This document shows positions 7,795 through 16,804 of a stretch of 64,000 nucleotides of DNA, in pieces. A program made the translations under genes and the position numbers. Every line of letters starts with the position of its first letter. Position 1 is the stretch's first letter. Source of the stretch: Bin55 sp964572845 (GTDB lineage Bacteria > Pseudomonadota > Gammaproteobacteria > Pseudomonadales > Azotimanducaceae); contig CAZNFX010000009.1 in the NCBI GenBank assembly GCA_964572845.1, forward strand, positions 1 to 64,000, given 5' to 3'. Under the pieces are notes generated by a model. That model was not told the DNA's origin, searched no databases, and worked only from the letters and a program-made list of their open reading frames with translations.

Positions 7795-8820
7795 CTATAC
7801 TGATCCGAATGTGCGTTTTCGGGTATTCCACGCAACCGCCGCCGCGTGTTCCTCAACGCGGTCAACAATATCGAGTACAAGCGCAAACAGAGCCATGCGA
7901 ATCAGGATTCCGTTGTCGGTCTGACGAAAGATAGCGAGATTTGGATTCGAATCGAGATCGTCGCTGAGTTCCTGTGCCGACTTTCTCGAGTCCCTAGGCA
8001 ATGGATGCATGATCACCGTATTGGGCTCGCAGTGTTTGGTGTAAACAAGCTGGTTCAGTCTAAACAGGCCACGATACCGGTCAGCTTCTTGTTGGGACGA
8101 AAATCGCTCCTCTTGAGTACGCGTTACATAGAGAATGTCTACAGCCTGAATGCCTTCCTCAAGTCGATCGAACGTCTTGACACTATGTCCTCTTGACTGC
8201 AGGAACTTCACGATTTCCGGAGGTATTGTGAGATCCGGAGGTGCGACAAGATGGACGCTTACAGAATCGAACACTGCTAGCAGCTTGAGCAACGAATGAA
8301 CTGCGCGACCAAATTTCAAATCTCCGATAACAGCGATTCGTAGCCCATCGATGGTCTTGCGTCGAGACCAGAGCTCTTTCTGCATAGTGTAGAGGTCAAG
8401 TAGAGCTTGGCTCGGGTGTTCATTGGCACCGTCGCCGCCATTGATTACGGGAGCTCTTGAAGCGCTTGCAAACTCCGCCACAGAGCCTGGTTCAGGGTGT
8501 CGCATTGCGATCACATCACTATAGCCGGAAATGACTCGTGCGAAGTCCTTAAGAGATTCTCCTTTGGCGATTGCGGAGCTACCAATTTCAGTAGTTTCCC
8601 GCACATCTCCGCCGAGTAAGTTGAATGCACATCCAAAGGAAACCCTAGTTCTTGTGCTCGGTTCGAAGAACATGTTGGACAAAATGGCACCTTGCAGTAC
8701 ACGGGTTACTTTGTCCCGATGAGCGTATGGCTCCATCATGTCTGCAACTTCAAAGACCCTATCAACATCAGTTCTCTCAAACTGGTCTACAGAGAGTATG
8801 TGTTCGCCGACAAAGTCCAC
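7795..8820 (-). CDS. pyrB: Aspartate carbamoyltransferase catalytic subunit
   Basis: Catalyses condensation of carbamoyl phosphate with aspartate, the committed step of pyrimidine synthesis. The 341-residue protein has the carbamoyl-phosphate loop FFEPSTRTRVSF at residues 51-62, the MRHPEPGS segment near 106-113, the HPSQALLDLYTM motif in the middle and MHPLPRDS near residue 275. It is somewhat longer than the roughly 310 residues of the E. coli chain, with extra length at both ends. No pyrI regulatory chain or pyrC lies beside it. The start is GTG (complement of 8818-8820). It stands alone between the HEPN/MNT module and the gsp operon, reading away from the latter. Confidence 0.94.
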   Translation of the reverse strand: MDFVGEHILSVDQFERTDVDRVFEVADMMEPYAHRDKVTRVLQGAILSNMFFEPSTRTRVSFGCAFNLLGGDVRETTEIGSSAIAKGESLKDFARVISGYSDVIAMRHPEPGSVAEFASASRAPVINGGDGANEHPSQALLDLYTMQKELWSRRKTIDGLRIAVIGDLKFGRAVHSLLKLLAVFDSVSVHLVAPPDLTIPPEIVKFLQSRGHSVKTFDRLEEGIQAVDILYVTRTQEERFSSQQEADRYRGLFRLNQLVYTKHCEPNTVIMHPLPRDSRKSAQELSDDLDSNPNLAIFRQTDNGILIRMALFALVLDIVDRVEEHAAAVAWNTRKRTFGSV

Positions 8821-9075
8821 TAGCTGTATTCCACAATTACGCTAAGGGTGCCTGAAATCCAGTTAAATAGGGGTCAAGTCACCTGAGTTGAGCGACTAGT
8901 GTACTTGTTGTCAAATTCTTGGTTCTATTCACTGATAGAAACAACGCGTTCCATGGCAGCCGTAACGAATCCTGACATCGTTGCATCTATTGGATTTGGT
9001 ACCAGTTTGCCTCATGGCGCATGTTGGCAGCGAAAATTCCAGTACACCGGGCTAAACAACTAAAATCAATTAGCG

Positions 9076-10647
9076 ATGTCTCACTTTCAGATTCAGTCGC
9101 ACTCATCACACAGCAATTCATCGGATATTAGAGTGAGCGAAACAACCCAGGTCGCAACGAATACAGACAACGGCAATGGAAGAAGGTTGCTCCCCTTTAC
9201 GTTTGCAATACGCAACGGGGTACTGCTGACCGGAGAAGAGTCCGAATCGAGTGAACAAATGCCGGTCTACTGTACCAAGATCCCAGAACTTCGCACCATT
9301 GCGGAGGTACGACGCTACACGGGACGTCCTACCAAGTTCATAAAAGTCAAAGACGGCGAATTTAACGAACTTCTTCAAAAAGCCTACGAACGCGACTCGA
9401 CGGAAACGCGTCAAATGGTGCAGGACATCGATGACTCCATCAACTTGGCGAGTCTTGCGGAGAACATCCCGCAAACTGAAGACTTGCTCGAACAGGAGGG
9501 TGATGCGCCAGTTATCCGACTGATCAACGCATTGCTGGCAGAAGCAATTAGAGAGCTTGCCTCAGACATACACATTGAGACTTTTCAAGAATCGGTTGTT
9601 GTGAGGTTTCGCATCGATGGAGTACTTAGAGAAATCGTCCGCTTGCAACGCACGCTGTCTCCACTGTTGGTTTCGCGTATCAAGGTTATGGCGAAACTAG
9701 ACATCGCTGAGAAGCGAGTACCTCAAGACGGTCGCACCTCCCTGCGCATCGCAGGACGTGAATTGGATGTTCGTGTTTCTGTCTTGCCGACCGCAGACGG
9801 AGAGAGAGTCGTGCTTCGTCTGCTGGACAAGGAAGTCAGCCGCATGAAGCTGACTGCGTTGGGAATGAACGACACGGATGTCCAACGGATAAGGGATGTA
9901 ATTGCGTCTCCGCACGGGATTTTCCTTGTTACAGGTCCAACTGGCGAGGGCAAGACGACAACTCTCTATGCCTCGCTATCTGAAATCAACACGGAATATG
10001 TGAACATTCTTACTGTTGAAGACCCCATTGAGTACAACCTTCGAGGAATTGGACAAACTCAGGTAAATACACGCACTGGAATGACCTTTGCGCGAGGTCT
10101 TCGAGCCATGCTGCGGCAGGATCCCAATATCGTGATGGTTGGGGAAATCCGGGACCTTGAGACCGCACAGATCGCCATTCAGGCAAGTCTCACCGGGCAT
10201 CTTGTGTTGTCTACGCTTCATACCAACACTGCCGTTGGAACGGTTGTTCGACTTGTCGACATGGGCGTAGAGCCCTATCTGCTGGCAACGAGCTTGATCG
10301 GTGTATTGTCGCAGCGACTAGTCCGGGTTCTGTGCAGAAGTTGCAGATTTGAAAGAGAACCATTGCAGTACGAAATTGATTTCATGAACAATGGAGATAT
10401 TCCGTTCTATTCCGCCAAGGGGTGCGATATTTGCGGCAACACAGGCTATCGCGGCAGAACTGGCATCTACGAAATTCTCCTGCTTGACGACGACATCCGG
10501 CAACGTGTGCACGACCGCGTTTCCGAGCAAGAACTTGCTAGGTTGGCCCATAACCGTTTCCCGACCATCCAGCAAGATGGACGCGAAAAGGTCCGAGCCG
10601 GTATTACTACCGTTGAGGAAGTCATGAGAGTCACTCTAAGCGAATAG
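9076..10647 (+). CDS. gspE: Type II secretion ATPase GspE
   Basis: The cytoplasmic hexameric ATPase that powers the type II secretion pseudopilus. At 523 residues it has an N-terminal regulatory region (1-130) followed by the ATPase. Walker A is at about 287-296 as GPTGEGKTTT, the Asp box is DPIEY, and Walker B is NIVMVGEIRD near 351-360. A zinc-binding tetracysteine lies at Cys420, Cys423, Cys450 and Cys453. The Walker A residue that is usually Ser is Glu here; the essential GKT is intact. It is the first gene of a nine-gene operon; gspF follows after two bases. The serine-rich first 35 residues look disordered. Confidence 0.96.
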   Translation: MSHFQIQSHSSHSNSSDIRVSETTQVATNTDNGNGRRLLPFTFAIRNGVLLTGEESESSEQMPVYCTKIPELRTIAEVRRYTGRPTKFIKVKDGEFNELLQKAYERDSTETRQMVQDIDDSINLASLAENIPQTEDLLEQEGDAPVIRLINALLAEAIRELASDIHIETFQESVVVRFRIDGVLREIVRLQRTLSPLLVSRIKVMAKLDIAEKRVPQDGRTSLRIAGRELDVRVSVLPTADGERVVLRLLDKEVSRMKLTALGMNDTDVQRIRDVIASPHGIFLVTGPTGEGKTTTLYASLSEINTEYVNILTVEDPIEYNLRGIGQTQVNTRTGMTFARGLRAMLRQDPNIVMVGEIRDLETAQIAIQASLTGHLVLSTLHTNTAVGTVVRLVDMGVEPYLLATSLIGVLSQRLVRVLCRSCRFEREPLQYEIDFMNNGDIPFYSAKGCDICGNTGYRGRTGIYEILLLDDDIRQRVHDRVSEQELARLAHNRFPTIQQDGREKVRAGITTVEEVMRVTLSE

Positions 10648-10649
10648 CC

Positions 10650-11873
10650 ATGCCTGCGTTCGAATATGTTGCACTCGACCAGAACGGTCGCAAGAAGAAG
10701 GGAGTTCTTGAAGGCGACAGCCTGAAGCACGTACGACAGTTGCTTCGAGACTCCGGTTTGACGCCCATGGGTGTCGAGATTACTGCATCGGTTCAAAAGG
10801 AAGCCAAGCAGTTTTCCTTTCTGCGAATGTTTGGGAAGCTGCGTCCCATGGACTTGGTGATCTTCACACGACAGCTGGCAACATTGATCAATGCAGGATT
10901 GCCTGTTGAACAAGCGCTTTCCACGGTGGCTCAGCAAACGAATCGTCGCAAAGCACGTTCGATCTTCATGTCGGTACGTAGCCGAGTCATGGAAGGGCAT
11001 ACGCTTACAACGAGTATGACCGAGTACTCAAGCACTTTCGATGATCTGTATCGCTCATCCGTAGCCGCGGGAGAGCAGTCCGGCAAACTCGACATAGTCC
11101 TCGAAAATCTTTCCAATTTTCTCGAGAAGAGCTACGACTCGAGACGGAATGTGGAGTCGTCGCTCTACTATCCCATTCTCCTGTTTACCTGTGCAGTACT
11201 TATCGTAGGCGGACTGATGACTACCGTCGTGCCTACCATTGTTGAAGTGTTCGACCAGACAGGTCAGGAATTGCCCATGACAACAGCTTTGCTCATTGCC
11301 ACGAGTGATTTCTTGCGTACCTGGACATGGCTCATTCTCGTGATTACTGTGGTTAGTTTGATAGTGATTCGCTACGCTCTAACCATTCCGCCAATTCGCC
11401 TTTGGTGGCACCGAATCAAGCTAGGAGTTCCAGTCATTGGTTGGTTCTCAAGAAGCATGAATGCCACGCGTTACGCCAATACATTGTCGATTCTTGGGTC
11501 GAGCGGGGTGCCTCTGGTCGACGGTATGGCGATTGCATCCGCAGTTGTAAGCAATCAATGGATAAAGAGGCAATTGGACGGTGCCGCGGAACAGGTCAGT
11601 GAAGGCACAAGTCTCAATCGTGCCCTAGAAGCGACAAAGCAGTTTCCACCTATATTTGTACACATGGTCGCTAGTGGCGAGCAGAGCGGCACGCTGGATC
11701 TCATGCTCGAAAAATCGTCGGAATATCAGCAAAAAGACTTAGAAAGATTGATTGCTACGATGGTAGAATTATTTAGACCTCTCATGCTGTTGATAATGGC
11801 CGGCATCGTATTGCTTATTATGGTCGCCATCCTACTTCCAATCCTTAACATGAACCAAATGGGGTTATCCTAA
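10650..11873 (+). CDS. gspF: Type II secretion inner-membrane platform GspF
   Basis: The polytopic platform protein of type II secretion, 407 residues, standard length. It has two GspF domains (about 70-195 and 275-400), each carrying the hallmark glycine-rich stretch (AAGEQSGKLD near 130 and VASGEQSGTLD near 335). Three membrane segments are evident: LFTCAVLIVGGLMTTVVP near 175, TWLILVITVVSLIVI near 220, and LMLLIMAGIVLLIMVAILLP near 380. It starts two bases after the gspE stop. It should contact GspE, GspL and GspM. Confidence 0.96.
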   Translation: MPAFEYVALDQNGRKKKGVLEGDSLKHVRQLLRDSGLTPMGVEITASVQKEAKQFSFLRMFGKLRPMDLVIFTRQLATLINAGLPVEQALSTVAQQTNRRKARSIFMSVRSRVMEGHTLTTSMTEYSSTFDDLYRSSVAAGEQSGKLDIVLENLSNFLEKSYDSRRNVESSLYYPILLFTCAVLIVGGLMTTVVPTIVEVFDQTGQELPMTTALLIATSDFLRTWTWLILVITVVSLIVIRYALTIPPIRLWWHRIKLGVPVIGWFSRSMNATRYANTLSILGSSGVPLVDGMAIASAVVSNQWIKRQLDGAAEQVSEGTSLNRALEATKQFPPIFVHMVASGEQSGTLDLMLEKSSEYQQKDLERLIATMVELFRPLMLLIMAGIVLLIMVAILLPILNMNQMGLS

Positions 11874-11874
11874 C

Positions 11875-12321
11875 ATGCTCACAAGTATCCGAAAACACAG
11901 GAAAAGTGGTAGAACAAAGGGATTTACCTTGTTGGAAATCCTGATTGTCATTCTCATTATCGGATTGATCGCTGCACTTGTAGTTCCCAATCTTCTTGGG
12001 CAGCACCAGAAAGCAAATGTCATCGCAACGAAAGTTGATATCCAGAGACTTGAGGAAGTGCTGACGTTTTATCACTTGGACAACACGCACTTCCCCTCGA
12101 CTGATCAGGGCTTGGAAGCCCTGGTGACCGAACCAAGCGGATTTCCAGAGCCCAGAAACTGGGGCCCGGAGCCTTATTTGAAGAAAGTTCCAGTGGATCC
12201 ATGGGGCAACGAGTACATCTACACTAACGACGGTACCGACATCGAAATCTACTCTCGTGGTGCCGATGGCGAAGACGGAGGAAAGGGCCACAACGCCGAC
12301 ATCAAATTGTCGGAACTGTAA
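11875..12321 (+). CDS. gspG: Major pseudopilin GspG
   Basis: The major pseudopilin that forms the piston of type II secretion. The prepilin peptidase site is clear: a basic leader ending in Gly16, then Phe17 and FTLLEILIVILIIGL with Glu at +5. The C-terminal domain has the family pattern for this subunit, including FYxLDNxxFPSTDQGLEALV and WGNEYIYT, and an acidic calcium-binding-like end (residues 119-142). Length 148 is normal. The gene begins one base after the gspF stop. Methylation and cleavage would need a GspO/PilD peptidase encoded elsewhere. Confidence 0.97.
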   Translation: MLTSIRKHRKSGRTKGFTLLEILIVILIIGLIAALVVPNLLGQHQKANVIATKVDIQRLEEVLTFYHLDNTHFPSTDQGLEALVTEPSGFPEPRNWGPEPYLKKVPVDPWGNEYIYTNDGTDIEIYSRGADGEDGGKGHNADIKLSEL

Positions 12322-12365
12322 GTTGGGTTCTGCGCGGTTGCGTAGTCGTAATAGCTAGAGCTATT

Positions 12366-12890
12366 GTGCTGATTCAACGTCGCAGAAACGCCGGGTTCAC
12401 ACTACTTGAACTGCTTGTTGTACTCTTCATCATTGGAGTTGTGGCAAGCATTGTCGTCGTGTCAATTGTGGGATCCGATCACAAGAGCATTGTCCGTCAT
12501 GAAGCCAATCGCATGGTTCGAACTATAGAAATAGCGAGAAGAGAGGCTACCTTGCGCAATGAACTCTGGGGGGTGATGCTTGATACGAACCAGTATGAAT
12601 TCATGCAGTACGACTTCAAGTCGGATGAGTGGTTGCCAATTGATCGCAGACCATATTCTGGAATGGTTCTAAAGGAAGACTATCTGCTTCGGTACACCAT
12701 ACCTGACGCGATTCACAATGAGGGTGCCGAAGACGAAGGTCCAATGCCGCAGATTGTCATTGAACCGACTGGAGAAATCACTCCCTTCCAAGTAGATGTC
12801 TATCACGACGCTAGTCTGGTAACGACAAGCATTGGCACCGACGGTCTGAAGCAAGTGCGGTTCAGCGACGACTATGAAACTCCCAACTAG
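12366..12890 (+). CDS. gspH: Minor pseudopilin GspH
   Basis: A minor pseudopilin of the type II secretion tip or shaft, 174 residues. It has a short leader MLIQRRRNAG followed by FTLLELLVVLFIIGVVASIVV with Glu at +5. The remainder is a beta-rich domain of the GspH/FimT type, with an ARREATLRNELWGVMLD segment typical of the subunit. The start is GTG at 12366, which places the leader correctly. It overlaps gspI by 17 bases. Assignment as GspH rather than another minor pilin rests mainly on gene order and the post-helix motif. Confidence 0.9.
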   Translation: MLIQRRRNAGFTLLELLVVLFIIGVVASIVVVSIVGSDHKSIVRHEANRMVRTIEIARREATLRNELWGVMLDTNQYEFMQYDFKSDEWLPIDRRPYSGMVLKEDYLLRYTIPDAIHNEGAEDEGPMPQIVIEPTGEITPFQVDVYHDASLVTTSIGTDGLKQVRFSDDYETPN

Positions 12891-13305
12891 AACCGGCACT
12901 CCGCGACACGGAAGATCCCCCAGGGGATTCACTCTCTTGGAAATGATGGTGGCCATAGCAGTTATGGCTGTGACTGCGATTGCAATATTCCAAAGCAATA
13001 GCAGTGCTTTGCAGCAACAAGAGGCTTTGGAGCAGATCACCATTGGGCATTGGGTCTTGATGGATCAAATTGCGAAGCACCATCTTGAATCGATTGTCGA
13101 AGATCCGGTGACTAGCAGGCGACGGCAAACCCTAGTGATGCAGGCTGGTCACGAATTCGAGGTCCATATGGATGAAGTGCCAATCGAGAATACCTACGTG
13201 GAAATGCTCGAATTCTCCGTCTACAGAGTGTTGAACGGCAGAGTGCAGGACGAACCCATTAATCGTGCTGTTACCTACGTTAGCAAGCAGGAATCCAGCG
13301 AATGA
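12874..13305 (+). CDS. gspI: Minor pseudopilin GspI
   Basis: A minor pseudopilin that initiates pseudopilus assembly together with GspJ and GspK. It is 143 residues, with an unusually long basic leader (MKLPTRTGTPRHGRSPRG) before FTLLEMMVAIAVMAVTAIAIF. Glu is at +5. It is short, as expected for GspI. It overlaps gspH by 17 bases and gspJ by four (ATGA). The alternative names for this slot are subtype synonyms only. Confidence 0.9.
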   Translation: MKLPTRTGTPRHGRSPRGFTLLEMMVAIAVMAVTAIAIFQSNSSALQQQEALEQITIGHWVLMDQIAKHHLESIVEDPVTSRRRQTLVMQAGHEFEVHMDEVPIENTYVEMLEFSVYRVLNGRVQDEPINRAVTYVSKQESSE

Positions 13306-14003
13306 GTCGTCAACGCGGATTCACACTCATGGAAATGCTGGTTGCATTGGGAATTTTTGCCGTAATCGGAGTTCTATCCAGCCAGCTGCTTCGGCAAACG
13401 ATCGATGTTTCCGAGGTCCTCATGGACCGGGGCGATCGGTTGGTAGAGGTACAGCGTGCCATGAACGTCATGTCGCGGGACTTCCAGCAGATTGTTACTC
13501 GCACCGTGCGCGACGAATTCGGAGATACCTCGGGACACGTTGTCTTGGATCAATTCGGCGTCCTCAAATTCACCCGTATGGGCTGGTCCAACCTTCTGAA
13601 CCGACCTCGCTCAACTCTGCAGCGAGTTGAGTATTTACTAACGGACGGAGTGCTTACTCGTCGCTATTGGCCCGTGCTTGATCGAACAGAATCCACAGAA
13701 CCCATCGACCAGGAACTCCTCACCGAAATCGAAGAGCTTGAGTTCGAACTGATTGATGTCAACAATCTAGAGCACATATCTTGGCCGCCTCTTTTGGACA
13801 ACATTGATGGATCGGAACCTGTACCCGTGGCCATTCAACTCACCATGAATGTCGAACCATTTGGCGAAGTAAGCAGACTTTGGTTGCTTCTTCAATTTCC
13901 TGAGATCGTCGAGAGCATCGAACGCGATGGCCTGCCGGGAGGAGGACCTGGAGGTGGGCTACCGATATTTGGCACCTCAGCACAGTGGGAGCGACGACTG
14001 TGA
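13302..14003 (+). CDS. gspJ: Minor pseudopilin GspJ
   Basis: A minor pseudopilin of 233 residues with leader MSRQRG and FTLMEMLVALGIFAVIGVLS, Glu at +5. Typical family sequence follows, including QRAMNVMSRDFQQI, LKFTRMGWSNLL and an RVEYLL strand. A glycine-rich segment (GLPGGGPGGGLP, about 208-219) lies close to the C-terminus, as in other GspJ proteins. It overlaps gspI (ATGA) and gspK. In the assembled tip it binds GspI and GspK. Confidence 0.93.
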   Translation: MSRQRGFTLMEMLVALGIFAVIGVLSSQLLRQTIDVSEVLMDRGDRLVEVQRAMNVMSRDFQQIVTRTVRDEFGDTSGHVVLDQFGVLKFTRMGWSNLLNRPRSTLQRVEYLLTDGVLTRRYWPVLDRTESTEPIDQELLTEIEELEFELIDVNNLEHISWPPLLDNIDGSEPVPVAIQLTMNVEPFGEVSRLWLLLQFPEIVESIERDGLPGGGPGGGLPIFGTSAQWERRL

Positions 14004-14977
14004 GACTTGGACGACGCAATGCGGGTGTTGCCCTGTTGAGTGTGGTGGCCATCGCTGGAATCACTAGTATTCTGGCGTATCACATCATTACTATGCAGTC
14101 GCTTACTATTTCACATTCGGAGTTGTCGATTAGCCAAGAAAATGCACTGTCCTACGCATTGGGAGTGGAGACGTTCGTCGCAGAAAAGCTTGTTGAAGAC
14201 GCTACAGGCGAGGCCTATGATGCTCTGACTGACGACTGGGCCAATTTGGAAATACCCTTTGAAATTCCCAATGGATCAATGCAGTTGCGAGTAATCGATC
14301 TGATGTCTCGATTTAATGCAAACTCGCTTTCGGATCCGGAAAACACCGTGGCGCACCAAAGTATGCAAAGGCTATGTGCCGAACTGGACTTCGACGCTAC
14401 GGTAGCACCAAAATTCCAAGATTGGGTCGATGCAGATACCAACACCCTGCCGAACGGTGGCGAAGATTGGGAGTATGCGATATTGGACACTCCCTTTCGA
14501 ACGGCAAATCAATTTGCCACCGACATAACAGAAGTATCGTTCTTTGCGCCTATGTATAGGGATGCCAAAGAAGAACTCGAAAAACACATTACAGTTCTTC
14601 CGACTCCCACGCTGGCTGTCAATCTCAACACTGCGCCAGCGACGGTGCTAATCGCATTGTTGCCCGATGCACATACAAGTGCCCCCTACATTGAGGCGTT
14701 TACCGAGGAGGAGCGATCGTTCGACAGCGTGCAAAGTGCTTCAAGCATCGTGGCGCCGTTGGTTGCAATTGAAGACTACTTGCGTGTCAAAAGCGATTAT
14801 TTTGAACTCCATGTGACTGTACTCATGGGCGACCGTACTAGGCTGGACATGACCAGTACGTTTTACCGTTCACCTTTTGGAGGCGACGTAACGGTGTACA
14901 AGCGCGATTTGGCACGTCGTCACGATTGGGAAGGCGAGGAAGATGTGTCGCTAGATGGACTAGGTAACTACCAATGA
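14000..14977 (+). CDS. gspK: Minor pseudopilin GspK
   Basis: The large minor pseudopilin capping the pseudopilus. I chose the GTG at 14000, which overlaps the gspJ stop as GTGA and gives the short basic leader MRLGRRNAG before VALLSVVAIAGITSILA; an earlier GTG at 13985 would only lengthen the leader. As usual for GspK, the +5 Glu is absent. A helix-hairpin-helix-like insert follows, with VIDLMSRFNANSL near residue 95 and the conserved VNLNTAPATVL near residue 208. The gene end overlaps gspL by four bases. Confidence 0.92.
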   Translation: MRLGRRNAGVALLSVVAIAGITSILAYHIITMQSLTISHSELSISQENALSYALGVETFVAEKLVEDATGEAYDALTDDWANLEIPFEIPNGSMQLRVIDLMSRFNANSLSDPENTVAHQSMQRLCAELDFDATVAPKFQDWVDADTNTLPNGGEDWEYAILDTPFRTANQFATDITEVSFFAPMYRDAKEELEKHITVLPTPTLAVNLNTAPATVLIALLPDAHTSAPYIEAFTEEERSFDSVQSASSIVAPLVAIEDYLRVKSDYFELHVTVLMGDRTRLDMTSTFYRSPFGGDVTVYKRDLARRHDWEGEEDVSLDGLGNYQ

Positions 14978-16260
14978 CCACATTATTTGTTAGATTGCTT
15001 AACGACCACATTGAAGTGCCCGCAAGGACCGAAGACGACGAGGTGGTTGAACAACTCGATGCTGAACTTATGGATTGCGAATGGGTGGCTCTAGATGACG
15101 AAGACGAGGTGATTGGGAGCGGTTCGTCCACCTTCGCAAGACTGCAATCAGAGATTGAAGAAGCTTTCGGTACTGACGCGATCGAGCAATCTGTGCTGTT
15201 TCTCTCCGATGCGATGACTCTCTTCCTCCAGGCCGAGGTTCCAGGAAAGACCAGCTCTCAGATGGTCAAGGCACTTCCGTACGCCGTCGAGAGTTACGTT
15301 TCCTCTGATATTGAGGAAATGCACATTGCTCGAGGGTCCGTTCGACGCGGCTCACCCGTGGATTGCTTGACTATCGAAAAGTCAAAGATGAGCTCAATAA
15401 TCAATCTGTTTACGAACTCTGGTTTTGAGCCTATCTACTGTTCAACTATTGGCATGCAAATATCCATTGAGGAAGGAATGGTGGGTGCTATCGCAGACAG
15501 GGATAGCGTTTGGGTGCGTACCGAAGACCAGCTTGCTGTCATGGATGTGTCAGTGGCGAGCGATGCTTTGACTGCAGTAACGCAAACATCCGACGACATG
15601 GAGACAAGAGTAGTCGTAAAGACCTTTTCCTCCTCTACAGAACTGTCGCGTGAAGTCGGCCGATCGCCGTTCGTTGACATTCAAGAGATCTCAGAACCTC
15701 TCTTGGTACATGTTGCACAGCATTTTGACGAGGAAACTGGGATCAATTTGCTGCAAGGCGAGTATTCTGCTAGAGATTCTCAAGTGCTGAACACCAAGGC
15801 ATGGATGCGAAATGGCGCGATAGCCGCGGCATCGCTGCTTGTTTATATTGCTGCCATCTTTGGACAGGGCATTTGGGCAGGAATGAGCGCAAGCAGTCTT
15901 GAAGACGAAGCAAAGAAGCTCTACGAATCCATCTACGGACAGACTCCGGGGATACGGGATCCAGTTTCCCGCATGCGGCGAAACTTGGGCACGGCATCAA
16001 CGCAAACGGGCACTCTCGAGACCCTACTAGGAGAATTCGCGAAAGTCGTGGACGCGACGCAGTCAAGAGTCGTAATCGAGAGTCTCATCTATCGTGACTC
16101 CCAAGAGTCGTTAGCGACAGTCTTGGAACTCTCTTCGCTCACGGCTCTCGATGGATTTGAAAAAGCGCTGGAAAGAGGACCTATCGACGTCGAAGTTGGA
16201 AACTTTGAACAAGTAGGGTTTGGCGCGCGTGTAAATCTCACCTTGACGCTAAAACAATGA
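14974..16260 (+). CDS. gspL: Type II secretion assembly protein GspL
   Basis: A bitopic inner-membrane protein that ties the GspE ATPase to the platform. Residues 1-270 form the actin-like cytoplasmic domain, recognisable from LPYAVESYVSSDIEEMH near 102-118 and a long acidic loop early on. A single membrane segment lies at about residues 279-295 (IAAASLLVYIAAIFGQG), followed by a periplasmic ferredoxin-like domain ending in VNLTLTLKQ. Length 428 is normal. It overlaps both neighbours by ATGA, so its synthesis is coupled to GspK and GspM. Confidence 0.92.
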   Translation: MTTLFVRLLNDHIEVPARTEDDEVVEQLDAELMDCEWVALDDEDEVIGSGSSTFARLQSEIEEAFGTDAIEQSVLFLSDAMTLFLQAEVPGKTSSQMVKALPYAVESYVSSDIEEMHIARGSVRRGSPVDCLTIEKSKMSSIINLFTNSGFEPIYCSTIGMQISIEEGMVGAIADRDSVWVRTEDQLAVMDVSVASDALTAVTQTSDDMETRVVVKTFSSSTELSREVGRSPFVDIQEISEPLLVHVAQHFDEETGINLLQGEYSARDSQVLNTKAWMRNGAIAAASLLVYIAAIFGQGIWAGMSASSLEDEAKKLYESIYGQTPGIRDPVSRMRRNLGTASTQTGTLETLLGEFAKVVDATQSRVVIESLIYRDSQESLATVLELSSLTALDGFEKALERGPIDVEVGNFEQVGFGARVNLTLTLKQ

Positions 16261-16763
16261 ACGCTATCACTAACCAATTGACGAACTCAGTGCCCGCGAG
16301 ATGGTTCAACACGCTTTCCAATCGTGAGAAGCTGCTCGTTTCCGGAGGACTAATTTTTGTTTTGGGCCTGCTCTTGCTTTGGCTCTTGTCTGCGGCTCAA
16401 GATTATCGGGACTCAAATGTAGCCAAGTATCAGACTTCGCTGGCAGATATGCAGTGGATGCAAGCATATGAGGATTCCGCTCGTTCAGCCGAGCATTCAA
16501 GTCAGATTGCGAGCAGTGGCGGCGAAATTCAATTGTCAACTCTGTCCCAGAGTGCCGACCTGCACGACATTGAACTGCAGCGTATACAGCCGCTAGGCGA
16601 TGGTGTCAACATCGAAATCACTCGGCAGTCCTTTGATAGCGTCGTCAGCTGGATGTTCTCCCTGCAGGAATCCGAAGGCATTGTGATCACTCAGGCAAGG
16701 ATTACTCGATTGAGGGAAAGTCCCGGTCTGGTCGAAGTGCGTCTTGTTGTCCGCAGGGGCTAG
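16257..16763 (+). CDS. gspM: Type II secretion protein GspM
   Basis: A small bitopic inner-membrane partner of GspL, 168 residues. A short cytoplasmic tail with W-F-x-x-L-S-x-R-E-K (residues 17-26) precedes one membrane helix at about 28-46 (LLVSGGLIFVLGLLLLWLL). A periplasmic ferredoxin-like domain follows, rich in strands and ending in VEVRLVVRRG. It overlaps gspL by ATGA and is the last recognisable gsp gene of the operon. No gspN, gspC or gspD follows. Confidence 0.92.
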   Translation: MNAITNQLTNSVPARWFNTLSNREKLLVSGGLIFVLGLLLLWLLSAAQDYRDSNVAKYQTSLADMQWMQAYEDSARSAEHSSQIASSGGEIQLSTLSQSADLHDIELQRIQPLGDGVNIEITRQSFDSVVSWMFSLQESEGIVITQARITRLRESPGLVEVRLVVRRG

Positions 16764-16804
16764 TAGCGATATCACACCAGATTAAGAGCCACGATACATC
16801 TAGC

